A DNA stretch of 64,000 nt from Ambrosia x helenae (taxonomy: Eukaryota > Streptophyta > Magnoliopsida > Asterales > Asteraceae), in the NCBI GenBank assembly GCA_030844895.1, contig CM061233.1, positions 55,977,453-56,041,452 of the forward strand, given 5' to 3'. Below are positions 24,061 to 36,204 of the stretch, one piece after another. Within the stretch, counting starts at the first letter, position 1. Each line of letters opens with the position of its first letter. The position numbers and the translations under genes are program-made. The notes below the pieces were generated by a model. That model did not search any database. It saw only the letters and a program-made list of their open reading frames with translations, and was not told the origin of the DNA.

Positions 24061-24980
24061 TGATTCTCCAACGGAATCTCAACTGAAGGTTCAAGTACTA
24101 CCTCATTATCTAGGTCTGAATCAGTCACAACTACTACATTTTCATTGTTTATACCAAGTATCGGTCACTTATCTGAATACGGATCACCCATATTGGATAT
24201 GGCTGATTCGGTCTCAGATGTGGAATCAGTTTTGTCCAACATATCAAAACTATTATTTTCAAATAAAACTGGTGATGGAACATATTTGTAACCGATATGT
24301 GACACCCGTCAACAATCCAGGTCAAGATCCGTACACAACCTACTTAACTATGTCATTTTGTGTACATATTAGACATTTTTAACATTGACAATGTTGTCCC
24401 GAGTCTAGCAAAGCCCAAACTATTTCAGAAATTCAGTACGTTATCTATTTATGCATACAACACCCGAGTCTAGCAAAGCCCAAACTTCTTGCTTTTCTCA
24501 CATGCATGTTTCTCAGCTTGGCTTAACAATTCTTCAGAAAATTCAGGAAATCCAGAATCCTTATCATCTTTAAAGTATTCTGGATATTGCTCACTTGTAA
24601 TATCCTCTATCTCAACATCTTAAAACACCGGAGTATCTCTATCATCAGAGTGATTTCCTGCTTCTTTCTCAGGAATATTCGGAATGTAATTCTCACTCAT
24701 TAACTCTTCAAGAGATTTCCCAACTTGTTTAGCCAGACCTTCAAGTGTGGCAATAGCATCTACAACTCTGCTCTGCTTCAGGAACTCAATGATAACAGTG
24801 AATTCTGTATGTTTCTTCAGATCTCCAAGAATCGCACAACAGTTGTAAGCTTCTTCAAAAGGTAATTCCTCCTCGGTCTTCTTTTCAGCAGCCTTTTCAG
24901 ATGAACCTACTAGAATATCAGTACTTTGAGGTTCAGCCATTGAGAATCTGCAAAAACAAAACACACGAAAACACATTAGA
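24061..24980 (-). pseudogene. Accessory-ORF fragment of a SIRE-like Copia element
   Basis: The 24976-24620 frame encodes an acidic protein; the likely start is MAEPQSTD... about 12 residues into it. The stretch YNCCAILGDLKKHTEF...IIEFLKQSR resembles the N-terminal part of the third ORF of element H (LRAYLEKQEGW...IIDLVVKS). After its stop the acidic frame continues to about 24490. Further left, at about 24080-24290, the minus strand is again coding-like (VVVVTDSDLDNEVVLEP) but broken. A non-coding patch at about 24299-24490 starts TGTGACACCC and holds 'cccgagtctagcaaagcc' twice. I read this as debris of an older Copia-like element. The homology is by eye only. Confidence 0.45.
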
Positions 24981-25960
24981 ATCGGACAAAATATACAAAA
25001 TTGAAATTTTGGATTTTAGAATTCCACCTTCGACCGAACGTGGGTTCGAATGTGGAAAATATAAGGTTCGAATGTGGAAATAAGGTTCGAATGTGAAAAA
25101 ATTTGATTAAAATTATACATTCGACCTTTTATCCTCGTTCGACCGTTTGAACATGTTTCATTCGACCAAAAAGTCACATTCGACCCTTTGAAATTGGTCG
25201 AATTAGACTATCTTCCAAATTGCCAAAATTTTGATTTAGACCATATTAACATGCCATTTTGGTTTGTTTAGTTGCTAATAGGTCCGATTAAGCTTTATCA
25301 ACAATCAATTGTGATAATTATTCAATAATTAAGTGTTTTTCCCAAAATCTAGGGTTCGAATGGTTTTAATCAACCAATACAACAATCTGATATGTTTAAA
25401 TCCTTGATTTTGGTATCTTCTCCCCCTAAAATACTTAAGGATTTAATCCTAATCAAAATATATAACTAAAACATCCTCTAAAACCATAATCAATTTAAAG
25501 TTAGGGTTTAGTCACAAAAACGACGATCATGCCTTGATTAATGGATGGATACCTGCAATTCTTGTATAGAAAGGATCAGAAATAGTCACAGATCAAAAAT
25601 TTGGAATGAAGGTTCGAACGTGCAGAAGTGGTTATATAGGCTTCACATTAGACCCTTTTGCTTGGGAGAATGTGAAAATATTTCCACGTTTGACCCTAAT
25701 TAAAGGTTCGAAGGAAGAAATATGGTTTGAATGTGCAACAGACACATGAACACTCACCTTCGACCGTTTAGAAAGCTCGAATGTAAAGGAAAAATTCCAC
25801 ATTCGACCCATCGAAGGGGCGAATGAATATTAGAATTTTTGAACTTTTTACCAAATCTCAAAATTGAATCCCGTTCAATATTTTTCTCAACATTTAAGCA
25901 TCCGACATTCATCATTTCTCATTTAAAGATCACAAAACTCAAATGGTTCGAATGGTTTTA
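24981..25960 (-). repeat. Copia-like LTR or leader region with dense TTCGACC motifs
   Basis: No ORF. About ten copies of GTTCGAATGTGG or CATTCGACC lie at 25025-25200, and more at about 25610-25940. On the minus strand CCTATATAACC (about 25630-25640) is a TATA box, with the second motif cluster upstream of it. The layout matches the fragments at 5.6 and 52 kb. The boundary to the D duplicate is sharp at about 25961. Confidence 0.5.
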
Positions 25961-26467
25961 ACCGAACGCCTAAGTCAAATCCACATCAACTTACCTTTAA
26001 TAAAAGTCATCCAACAAATGCCTAAGTATGCAAAATTTTTGAAGGACTTCTTAAGCAACAAAAGAAACCTCGAAGTAAAACTCAAGGGTAACGCACTAGA
26101 GTGCACGGCACTGCTCCAGCAAAGAATCCCTCGGAAGCTGACCGATCCAGGGAAGTTTTCTTTACATTGCACTATTGGTATCTTGATGACAAATTATGAC
26201 TTAGCCGATCTTGGTGCAAGTGTGAACGTTGTGCCCACTTATATCTACAAGCAACTTAACCTGGGCGAACCACGACCTTTGACAGCTATGATCGAGTTGG
26301 CGGATGGTAGGATAAAGGAACTTGAGGGGATTGTTGAAAACCTATTTATCAAGATAGGAAAATTCGTTTTCCCTGTCGACTTTATCATCCTCAACATGGA
26401 CGAGAGTAATGTTCCTATTATTCTCGGTCGACCGTTCTTAGCTACCACTCGAGCTACTATAGAATGA
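25961..26467 (+). pseudogene. Protease fragment in the second D copy
   Basis: The same aspartic protease as at 18699-19415, with DLGASVNV and VPIILGRPFL. One base is lost near 26464 relative to the first copy, which shifts the frame and ends it about 50 residues early. The start is missing and the frame is entered from unrelated sequence (ATG at 25943). Confidence 0.75.
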
Positions 26468-28277
26468 GTGAAGGAGTTCTTACGCTTCGGGTGGGGAGCC
26501 ATAAGTTGCACTACACCGCCGGTGGAAAAGAATATGTGTCCGACAATCCATTCGACGTGGCCAACTATATTGATAAACAATTAGATTATTAATTAAATAA
26601 AGCCAAAGGTGCAGTAGTGACACCACCAGACGACTCTGCAGTGGCGAGTATTGGGACAATCGTCAAAGGGGTGGCGGGAGAAAAAGATGCGGATGGAAGA
26701 AAAACACCACCAGTATCCCCGAGGCCGGAAAGGAAGTAATCTAAGAACCACTTGTCTTGTCCATCCAATGACGTGAAACGTGGTGCTACCGGGAGACAGC
26801 CCGGATTGGTAGATTAGAAGAATAAGTTGAGAGGTTGGTGCATACGGTAGAAAAGCTGATCAAGAGCTAGCAAGTATGGTCGTTCACTCTTGATATTTTC
26901 TATCACCCAGGTATGCCCTCTTGGCATTAGGACACAATAGCTTGTTTTATTTTATTTTTCTTTTTCGTTACTAATAAACTATTGCAGTTCATGCCAAGTT
27001 GTTTCTTTCTAGGAAACATTCGTATTGAGGCAGCTTTGGGGATCGACCGAACACAGACCGTTGGAGAGCAAAAATGGTAGATACTTGTTCCTTTTGACTA
27101 GCCCACTTATTTTCTTTGCACACACATATCACATATATTAATTTAAAAATTGGGTAAAACAATTAAGTGTGAGGTGTTTAAAAGTTTTGCACAATTTTAA
27201 AACACCTCAATGAAGTAAGCGAACCGTAACCGAAAAGGCAAAGTTTTTATAAAAGTGTTTTTGGAAACAAAAATATTTTCAAACCCTTGAGTCAACCCAA
27301 CGATATTGTGGGAGATTATGGAAGTTTTGGTAGTCAAAAGAGCCGTCTAAGGTGTTCCCGATTCCTTAATTAACCCTTACCTATACATGTGAGTATTTTT
27401 AGCCTTATCGAGCACACCATTACATATATACTCTACATGCTTGTCCGTTTGTTTATGAGAGATATTCCCATTTGGCATGACACGGTTAGAACTTGTGTGA
27501 CTTATGCATTACAAGATCACATTAGAGGTGAGTGTGTGAAAATGATTTACGCATTTAGGACTCACCCATTCCGTTATCATTGGGCATCCATATATTTTCC
27601 CCACCCTAGCCATCCATTTTTAGCATTAGGCTTTTTCGTTTCCTTTCATCCATTTAGCCACCGCCATGACGAAACCAGGGAAGCGTTGAGGTGTTAAGCA
27701 AGCTCTTCGGCAATTTTGGGACTTAGAAGCATAAAAAGCACACCAAGAATCTTGGATCTCGATCGTGAAAATGGCTATAAAAGAAGAGCCATCAAAAGAG
27801 CATATCAAGTGTCAAGAATCACCCAGCAAAGCATCAAGTGTAACCCGTTTATACTCGTAAAAAGTGTGTAATAATGATGTTGCTAAACTAAACGAACCGA
27901 GAGAACTTCGAAAGAGAAGTTTTGCAATACTTTCTAAAGATCAAGTGATCAACCCAACCTAGTAGAGGCTTTTAGTCAGCATGCACCGAACGGATCACGA
28001 GAGTAGGCCAAAGTCGAGCTATGAAGTCTAAGGAAAGATCATCAAAGCCAACATAGAAGATCTACAAGATTCCGACAACACCTCAAACAGCAAATGTGAA
28101 GTTAGTCATGGTGGTAGACTCCATTCCGACCCTGTCATTAACTACTTCACTAAAATAACCCGTTGAAAAGTCCTTTTGATTCACACGCATTGCCTCAACA
28201 AAAGTGGCGGAGTTGTGATTTGCATAAAAGCCTATGATTTGTGTTTGCCATCAGGTAGAACTTGAGTGTTTGCCATC
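25961..28277 (+). repeat. Second copy of the internal part of element D
   Basis: About 2.3 kb nearly identical to 18785-21085, from the gag-protease linker to the 3' non-coding region, but with neither LTR nor primer site. The left edge joins TTCGAATGGTTTT of the Copia-like repeat. The right edge leaves the homology after 'gtagaacttgagtgtt'. Differences are few and scattered. The absence of LTR ends argues against ordinary integration of this piece. Confidence 0.85.
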
Positions 28278-28560
28278 GTAATCTATTTCTATAGGCCACT
28301 AAGATAACACTTACACTTAATGGTTGCAGTACTTACAAACTTGCTTGCACGTGTGTATTATCCACGCAGCTCTGATAAACATTTCAAGGGCTCCTCGGAC
28401 GAGTGGTAGCCCATACTTAAATACAGTTATGCTTACAAGTCATTGCACACCAATGCAATTGACCTCATTATTACATGGCCTCATTTCATTGATAACATCT
28501 CATTGTAACTCAACATATTTGTTGTGTCATCTTCTTGTGAAACTTATTTGCTGTATTGTG
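28278..28560. other. Unassigned stretch
   Basis: An 80-residue frame (28324-28566) without recognisable features crosses here. I see nothing else. Confidence 0.4.
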
Positions 28561-29320
28561 TGTTAGATTAGGATCATAGAAGGACATAAAACCCTAATGT
28601 AAGGTAAATTGATGATTCCGGTCCAGAACGTAATCATGAATTTACAGGTGCGTTAGGGTAGTGTGAAATTCAATTAGAGTTTTTGGTAGGCGTCCAGTAC
28701 GTTTTCAAAGTATCAAAGGTGTGGTGGGTTAGCTGCGGTACACCCTGTATACAAACACTAATGATGCATTGAAAGTGAGACTAGAAGTCGGACCAGGAAC
28801 AAACTCTATTTACTTGGTAGTTCAATTAGTCTTTCTATAGTCAATCAACTTGTACATTCATTTTAGGATTCCTAAAACTTGAAGTTTAGTGTTACTAGAT
28901 TCTTATTCTTCGAGACGAACCTAATCCAATCCTTAACCCTCACCTATCAAACCTCTTATCCAAATCACTCCAATTTTCCAAACCACGGTTACCTTAATTT
29001 TTATCCAAACATCCATAACCCTATTTTTCTATTAACTTCGGGACGAAGTTTCTAAAAGTAGGGGAAGCTGTGACATCCGTCACTTTTCCTTATTTTATTT
29101 TGTATATAATAATAATAATAATAATAATAATTATAATAATAATAATAATAATAATAATAAACACCAAATCTTTAAACCATACATATTAACCCATAAACAA
29201 AGCATAACCAAACCCACCTCTTGAAAACCCAAGACCAACCCAACCTTCCCTTTCTATATCTGAGCCCAATAACACAGCAGCCCAAGAAGCAGGCCCATCT
29301 CCCCTCACCTCCCCTTAGTT

Positions 29321-29415
29321 AAAAAAAAGAAGAAAAACAACGCTCCTGCCGGGACTCGAACCCGTGCAGTGAGCCGGGTCAGCATACACGCAACACACCA
29401 CCACTGGACCAAGCT
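29321..29415 (-). other. tRNA-like module in U3 of B (antisense)
   Basis: On the minus strand TTGGTCCAGTGG (A-box-like, 29401-29412) precedes GGTTCGAGTCC (B box, 29352-29362) in CGGG-TTCGAGT-CCCG context. The T run (29321-29328 as A) follows. It lies upstream of the TATA box. Confidence 0.55.
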
Positions 29416-30052
29416 GTGTTTGTTGAATCTATCCGGACTTTTAAAATCTTATACACAACAGCGAACTAAGCCAATTTCCCTTTCCTTCTTCCTGTACGCG
29501 ACCAGCACAGCAGGTTGACCAAGACCTTCAATCTTTGACTGAGTAAATCAAGGCTCATTTGACTTGATTGAATCGTGATTAATTATTGTTAGTTGACCGG
29601 TTATTTAACGCGTTATAATAGCCCTTTAAAACCCGTGAATTCAGCTCGAGTTCAAGCATGTATCACGCATATTAGTTATGAACGGGTCAAAACTTGCCAT
29701 ACGTACAATCCGAGCTTTACCTATAAATTGAACGTGCCTAGACCATCACTGATCGCCGATAATCACTTCTATACCCTCAATTTCTGTTCTAAACCTGTTA
29801 ATCGAAGCAAATCCTTGTCGCGTTGACTTTTCCTTTAACTAGCTCGTATACGATCGCGACTCTTTGTAAGTTCTCTTTTTTTTGTGGGTTTCAATATTCG
29901 GGACTTGGTGAACAATAGCCCCAAAGATTTAGGGGCTATTGAACACGAATTGAACGAGTTTGAAAATTAGGGCTCGTATGATATAGAATTGGGGAAGAAC
30001 ACTTGAATCAGATAGCGTATATAATTAATTTGAAAAGAGGAAAACACAACCA

Positions 30053-30146
30053 ACTGAGATAGCTCAGTTGGTTTACACGCTGAGACAAAGGGAAAGAACC
30101 GGCCTCTTGGCCTGGTTCAAATCCCACACACACACTTTTATTTTTC
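30053..30146 (+). other. tRNA-like module in B, sense 1
   Basis: TAGCTCAGTTGG (A box, 30060-30071), GGTTCAAATCC (B box, 30114-30124) and a T-rich run at about 30136-30146. The A-to-B spacing is tRNA-like. I could not form a full acceptor stem. Confidence 0.6.
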
Positions 30147-30207
30147 TTCATTTAATCATTAACACATTTAACCTATATAAACAATTCCAATCCAATATAA
30201 TTCGTTC

Positions 30208-30301
30208 TCAGGGTGTGGCTCAGTTGGTGGCTACGCTTGTGATAAAACCCGAACCGGCCAGAGGCCCGGGTTCGATTCCCATAACTAACATATATTTTTT
30301 T
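30208..30301 (+). other. tRNA-like module in B, sense 2
   Basis: TGGCTCAGTTGG (A box, 30216-30227), GGTTCGATTCC (B box, 30269-30279) and a T run at 30295-30301. It lies about 155 bp after the previous module, as if the two were tandem copies. Confidence 0.6.
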
Positions 30302-31796
30302 GCCATTTTATATATATAATTAACATATTTAATCTCTTAAAATAGTTTTTAAATACTAAAAGTGTTTTAAAAATTCTACAAAAATTATCATATGATCTTC
30401 AAATGATAAAGTTCATCACCCAAATTTTAGTTTTTCAAAAATAATTTATTTAATATATATTATTAATAATACAAGTTTATTCATTTATTTTTATTAAATT
30501 CTATAAAAATATCTAAACGATTTTATTAAATCTCACAAAAATTATCCTAAACTTATATATTCTTAAACATTCCAGAAATATTTTTATTTCAGAAAAACTG
30601 TTTATTTTATATTTTTAATTAAATTTTGTTAGTTTTAATCATAAATAAATCATAATAAATTCATTTTTCAATATTTTTGCACCAAAATTTTATATAAATT
30701 ATTTCTAACTATCTAGAACTGAAATAAAATTTTTAATTCAGAAATTCTTTAATTTTAATATTTATAGATATTAAAGTCATATTTTGACAAATTGAAATAA
30801 ATAGATTAAATATTCTATTTTCAAGAAAATAATTTTATAAAAATTATTTTCACACTTAAAACTTTATATTGTGACCATATTTGATTTAAAGTTTACTCAA
30901 AGACTTTTGTTTATTTATTTACCAAATTTCTCTTATTTATTAAACGTTTAAATTATTAATCAAACGAACGCTTATCCCCAATTCGAGCCCTAGAAAATAC
31001 TCATAGACCAAATAGACTTAGACTTATTTGTTACATTATACATATACTTGGCAACGTTGGAATATACCTATTCAATTACACGAGACTCACCACCTTGCTA
31101 AGGTGAGTATTACTTATCCCCTTTTTCCGCCTTTACAACTTTTGGGGTGATTCATGCACAAGTATACAAAACCTTCATATTCATTTACACATACATTTTA
31201 TTCATTTACAATTCATATACGTGTCTTGTTTATCTTTGTGCTTATGTTTTAACATGAACGTAGCTTACATACAAAATCATACATACAGACATAACTTATG
31301 TTATGGTGCTCTTTACATATAGACGTAACTTATGTTACGGTGCTCATTTAGACATAACTTTGTGTTATGGTGCTCTTTTAGACTCACACGTGTTGAGGTG
31401 CTCATTATCAATTACATTGTACAAACTTTACATGTGATCTTTGTCTTGTTTGGTTACTTGCGTGTTTACATAATGCCTTGGTGATGCTAGACACATGAAT
31501 TGTACTACTTTTCAATCTTATACTATATGTACAAAACTAAGTAGTACTCACCAACATCATATGTTGACAAAATTATTTTCGTGCATGTTTCAGGATAAGC
31601 TGCTTGACGCTTCACATAGGACTTTGGACTTAGATTAGAACAATCAATTATCTTTATTTTTGTTGTCTTGTATTAAATTTCATATGTTGTAAAACAATAT
31701 TCAATAATCATATATTTACATTTTAGTACCATGAGCTTTTGAACAATCGTCACTACGTGGCACCTCGATGATTCCGCCATCGGTTGGGGTGTTACA

Positions 31797-32262
31797 GATT
31801 GGTATCAGAGCCATGGTTATAGGGAACTAGGTTATTAGATAAAATTGCCTAGACTATAAACCGAACTTCAACTTTCATGCATAATATTTCCTGAATTACC
31901 CTACCCCTCATTTCCCTCTACTTTCTTTCCTCTATCTTTCCCTTCCTCTCTATTTCTCCTCATCTTTCGTCGTGGTTCATAGAGATGGTGTCCTACAAGG
32001 GGTGGAAAGTCTACATCATCATGGAACGGGAGCAGTACCTTTCATGAAGACACCCTTAGGCATAATGCCTACTCTTATTTTTGCTCCTTCAAAATTGTTG
32101 AGCTTTAATGAGTGTGATAGGACACGTGCAATCTGGAAGGGTGGACGCCTGTACACTGGGTTTTCTGGCATAGGCAAGCATAGCGCATAAATCCAATAAC
32201 GGACCTGTTATGCTTACCTGGGGATTCCTGGAGTGAGTGTCCACTTATAGGCTAAAGCATGT
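31797..32262 (+). other. Primer site and conserved leader after LTR of B
   Basis: TGGTATCAGAGCC (31801-31813 region) is the Met-tRNA primer site. The segment 32127-32262 is homologous to the leaders of A and G. GTGGAC (32141-32146) and GTCCAC (32239-32244) are the covarying partners of the helix seen in A. Homology to A stops after 'gcatgtcttc', before any gag. Confidence 0.7.
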
Positions 32263-32868
32263 CTTCTTTGATCACCATTGGGTTCAATTCCTTTGAAAAG
32301 TCAGCGTTCTTGCTGGGCTTTACAGCTAGACAAGGGCACTCCAAGAATTTTATGCAAGCTTTTTCAATAATACTCTCTCGGTTCATATACAATATTTTGT
32401 ATTTCACGATTTTCATATATTGCTTACAAGTTCATACATTCATAACCATCTATGGATTTCACAATCACACTTCACCTTACCCTCTTAGCCACTTTTTAAA
32501 TATTCAACACCCTACCCAAATCATATTATTTCATTTCTCCACATGTTATTTATTTTAAAAACTATAAGCTCATACTTTAGCACAAACTAAAGATTTCTAA
32601 AACTTGTTGTATTACCTAGTAACTTTACAAAGTACATATTTTCCTCGAACTTAAATTCAATTGATTATTTATTGACGTAACAAACGATTTTCTATATAAT
32701 GTTTTAAACTATTACAAAGCCTACTTAGCTTGTACTATTTAACAACTTTTGCCTTATGTACAAAACCAATTTTGAAAATAATTTTTCTTTTAGGAATAAT
32801 ATCTAGTCTCTAGATTCTCCATCGACACTCACTCATTTTCAACTTGTTCAAATTCTTACAATATTTGG
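32263..32868. other. AT-rich flank left of element F
   Basis: No gene or LTR end is seen. Bases 32864-32868 (TTTGG) are the left TSD of element F; the same sequence context continues after 50900. Confidence 0.6.
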
Positions 32869-35700
32869 TGTGACACCCGGCAACTTCCGGTAACTAACTT
32901 TTGAAAACTTAGTAAGTCTACCTTAGCGAGTCGCGCATACGTTACACATAACAAGGTCGGTCGAGTCGAGTCGCACATCATTAGGGTTTTAACATACGCA
33001 AGTCTCGGGTCCCGGGAATTGGTGATCGGGCGGGAACGTGTTATTTATCATGCATTATATGTTTACAATCATTATGTGGCTTGTCGGTATGTGAATATGT
33101 GTTAACATATGTTAAAACGGGTTTAACGCGCAAAACACACGAACACAGAGGTTACAGGCGATTAGGCTTATGGGGAATAGCCTAATCGCCAATATAAGGG
33201 CGAGTAGGGAGTGGTTAAGGGCGATTAGGGGCTATTCGCCTGATGGTTCAGGCGAGTAGCAGCCCTACTCGCCTATACTGCTGCGTACTCGCCTGAAATG
33301 CAATGAACGATCAAAAACGCCTATAAATACCACCCTTGACCTCTAAAACACCATTTATTCAACCCTAGCCGTTCCATAACCTATCTCAACCCACAAACAC
33401 CCTCTGGAACCTATTTTTACATCAAAACAACCATTTCCAAGCTTATTCCATCATTTCCTCTTGAATACAAGGTGTGTTCTTCAAACCCAAAACCTTTAAA
33501 TGATTATGTTTTACTCCCTAAAAGTCCAGACCTGACTTATAAATGTTTTTGTCTTTGAAAATCCATTTAAAACCGTTTTTAAACAAACCCACACCTTTAC
33601 ATGTGTTGTATGTGTTATATGTGATTAAAGATAGAATTTTTAGGATTGAATCATGATTGTTTTTGTGTTATTATGATGTTTATGGCTATTACAAGTTAGT
33701 ATAATGATGTCCTAGGAGTTTGAATGGTTTTGGTTGTGTATTGTTGATACTTGATGTTTTGACCCATTTGAAGGATTTTGGATGATTAAGGATGATATGA
33801 GGTGTGTTGTTGATTGTATGTTGTTAGGGTTTGCTCTAGGATGATGCTAGAACAGTAGGATGCTATCGGATAACGTGGTATGTGATTTAATCTGAATAAT
33901 TGCTATTTAGGGCAAGTTCTTGCATGTTGATGTGATGTTTACATGCTAAGTTGCTATTTTGGGAAAACGCTCGCATTTCGGAACTGTTAGAACGATGAAA
34001 ACTTAGGGGTTTTGCTTGAAATATGTTGTTAATGTGTTAGGATGATTATTGGATGTTCCTACATGTTTCGGATCTGATTGGGAGTGTTCGGCGCGCGAAA
34101 TTGCACTACAGAACAGTATAGGCGAGTAGGATCCTACTCGCATGAGGCTTTAGGCGAGTAGGCTCCTAAATGCCTGATGTATAGGCGAGTACAAGCCCTA
34201 TTCGCCTATATATAGGCGAGTAGAGGCCTATTCCCCTCAACTACTAGCAATTACAATCCTAATTGCCTATACTACTAGCAATTACAATCCTAATTGCCTA
34301 TACTACTAGCAATTACAATCCTAATTGCCTATACTACTAGCAATTACAATCCTAATTGCCTATACAACTAGCAATTACAATCCTAAATGCCTATACTTAA
34401 GCAATTACAATCCTAAATGCTAGTTTGATTCCTAATCGCGTATAATGCTGCTGTATGTATATTTTAACATCCCGGAACATGATTTGATGCCTAGGAACAT
34501 GATAGGAACCCCGGGATACACCCAATGACTTAGTAAACACGTGTTCGGACCTGTTTACGCGTTAATCGGATATTATGTTAGACTAGGTGAACTGTTGCGC
34601 GTATTAAGTGTTTAATTGCATATGTGGCATGATGTTTTGTATTTATCTAACACGTGGAATGTCGGGTCACCAATGGGATGTCGAGTCTTGTCGTACGTAG
34701 TCTTGTTGTCGGTCAACACGCTTTTCGGACACATAATGGTCATGGACTGGACTTAGGGACTAATGAACCCGATGGGTTATTAGTCTAACTTGACACATAT
34801 CTTATGATAGGTCGCCAATAGTTGGGGCTATCATATCTTACAGACGGTTTACTCATATCACGCATACGGTTTACTCTTAAACGGAATACGCAACCTAAGG
34901 TGAGTTCACGGCCCCACATTTTACTGTTTATGTTTTCGGGGAGAAACATGCTTAAAACTCTTTTATGACTTATGACTTGTTAAACTCTTATGGCTCATGA
35001 CTCTTTATCACATTATACTATGGCTCACTTATCGTACTATACGGTTCATCGAAAATCCCTTGAAACCACTAACATGGGTATATGGCGGGGAAATATGGAT
35101 AGCGCTATTGGGAACTGACAAACCCCACTCGACGGTTGGACCGGGCGGGTGCATATTGTCTCTAACAAAACAAGGTCTACCGGCGATGACGGTAGCCCAT
35201 AGGAAACTAAGGGTAACACACGGCGCAGTCAGTAATGGTTTCACCCGTATGAGTATCTCATTCTGCGCCTGGCTGGCGTTCTCATAAGCATAGTAGTAAT
35301 TGTGATGGTAACGGTTTTCGAAGGAACACTTTAAACGTTTAATTAAAACCTGTGAACTCACCAGCATTATATGTTGACTCTTTTAGCATGTTTTCTCAGG
35401 TCGCTAAGGTAGCAGCTGTCAGATAGGCGCACGAGGTCGCACTGGAGTCGTCTCGCGTCTAGGGTCTCATCTGCATGTCTGGGATTATGAACTGTTGAAC
35501 TTATATTTTATTTCTGCATGACTTTTGTAAAACTTTAAATGCTTCCGCACTGTTTGAATGTTGGTTTTAAACTTATGCATGGTTCTTGTTTACGTATGTT
35601 TTTACATTTAGACGTCGTTTATTGTGACCGTTGACTTGGATCCTGGTGTGTCACACGCCTCGCGGTAGAACTCCGCAGGTGGAAATTTGAGGGTGTGACA
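32869..35700 (+). repeat. Left LTR of element F
   Basis: It runs from TGTGACACCCGGC to GAGGGTGTGACA (2,832 bp). U3 carries about eight GGCGAGTAG/GGCGATTAG motifs in both orientations (about 33160-33297), directly upstream of the TATA box CCTATAAATACC (about 33319-33330). After the TATA box, at 34118-34230, more copies lead into six 31-bp tandem units (34240-34425). The 3' end has a hairpin (CCTCGCGG...CCGCAGG). Confidence 0.88.
34240..34425 (+). repeat. 31-bp tandem repeat, six units
   Basis: Units of the type CTACTAGCAATTACAATCCT plus 11 more bases; four are identical and two diverged. The right LTR of F has four units (about 49487-49611), so the copy number changed by two units after or during insertion. 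Confidence 0.9.
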
Positions 35701-36204
35701 GATTGGTATCAGAGCCAATGGTTATAGTGAACTAGGACTGCATGTAGAGTCTAGACTATAGCCGAGTCACACACACTAGACGGTCACATACATTTGAGTC
35801 GTGTCTTTTGGGCAAACATACTAACCTTGTCGGGGTGTCGGTCTCCTTACCACACAGTGTCACATTACCTACCTTATCCTTGGTTATTTCTAGCTTCACT
35901 TTATTTCCTCCTCTGGGTTACAGCCGAGGGGACTTCTTTATTGATCTTTTGGGTTAGTTGTATCATTCTGAGATGTGGTTATCGGGTGACTTGGAGTTCT
36001 AGCTCGGAGCACGCCTAGAGGACCATGTAGAGCGATTTGTTATTTCGGGTGCACACGAAATCATAAATCGAAATGCATGAAAATCTTGGTGGACTTTGTG
36101 TTCGGACTAATGGTCATGCTGGAACCGCATTCTGAGTTCGTTTGGTCACTTGTAGCTTGGTTTGTTAGTGGTACTGAGTGTCTCGTCTCATGTTTTGGCA
36201 GAAC
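35701..36204 (+). other. Primer site and 5' leader of element F
   Basis: TGGTATCAGAGCC (35704-35716) is the Met-tRNA primer site. The rest is non-coding. A splice-acceptor-like TTTTGGCAG lies just before the gag ATG. No homology to the covarying leader of A, B and G was seen. Confidence 0.75.

Larger units (their letters stand above)
29069..31796 (+). repeat. LTR of element B
   Basis: This 2,728-bp LTR begins TGTGACATCC after the tract TCTAAAAGTAGGGGAAGC and ends CATCGGTTGGGGTGTTACA. U3 holds an (AAT)n tract (29106-29160) and an antisense tRNA-like module. A TATA box (CCTATAAATTG) lies near 29720. Two sense tRNA-like modules and a long AT-rich part follow. A conserved splice- or stall-prone 'gctaaggtgagt' occurs near 31096, as in A and G. 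Confidence 0.85.
28561..32262 (+). mobile_element. Element B: LTR shared by two incomplete Gypsy copies
   Basis: The order is 3' internal region with polypurine tract (28561-29068), one full LTR (29069-31796), then primer site and leader (31797-32262). This is the order expected around the middle LTR of a tandem pair, not of a single insertion. The left part is homologous to 9975-10351 of A and the leader to 8205-8352 of A. No gag, protease or polymerase sequence remains on either side. Confidence 0.75.

Noticed and set aside
30053..30301. Two functional tRNA genes
   Set aside because: A and B boxes are good, but no 7-bp acceptor stem or normal anticodon arm can be drawn, so I call them tRNA-like modules only.
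34240..34425. CRISPR-like array
   Set aside because: Units are contiguous without unique spacers and lie in a plant LTR.
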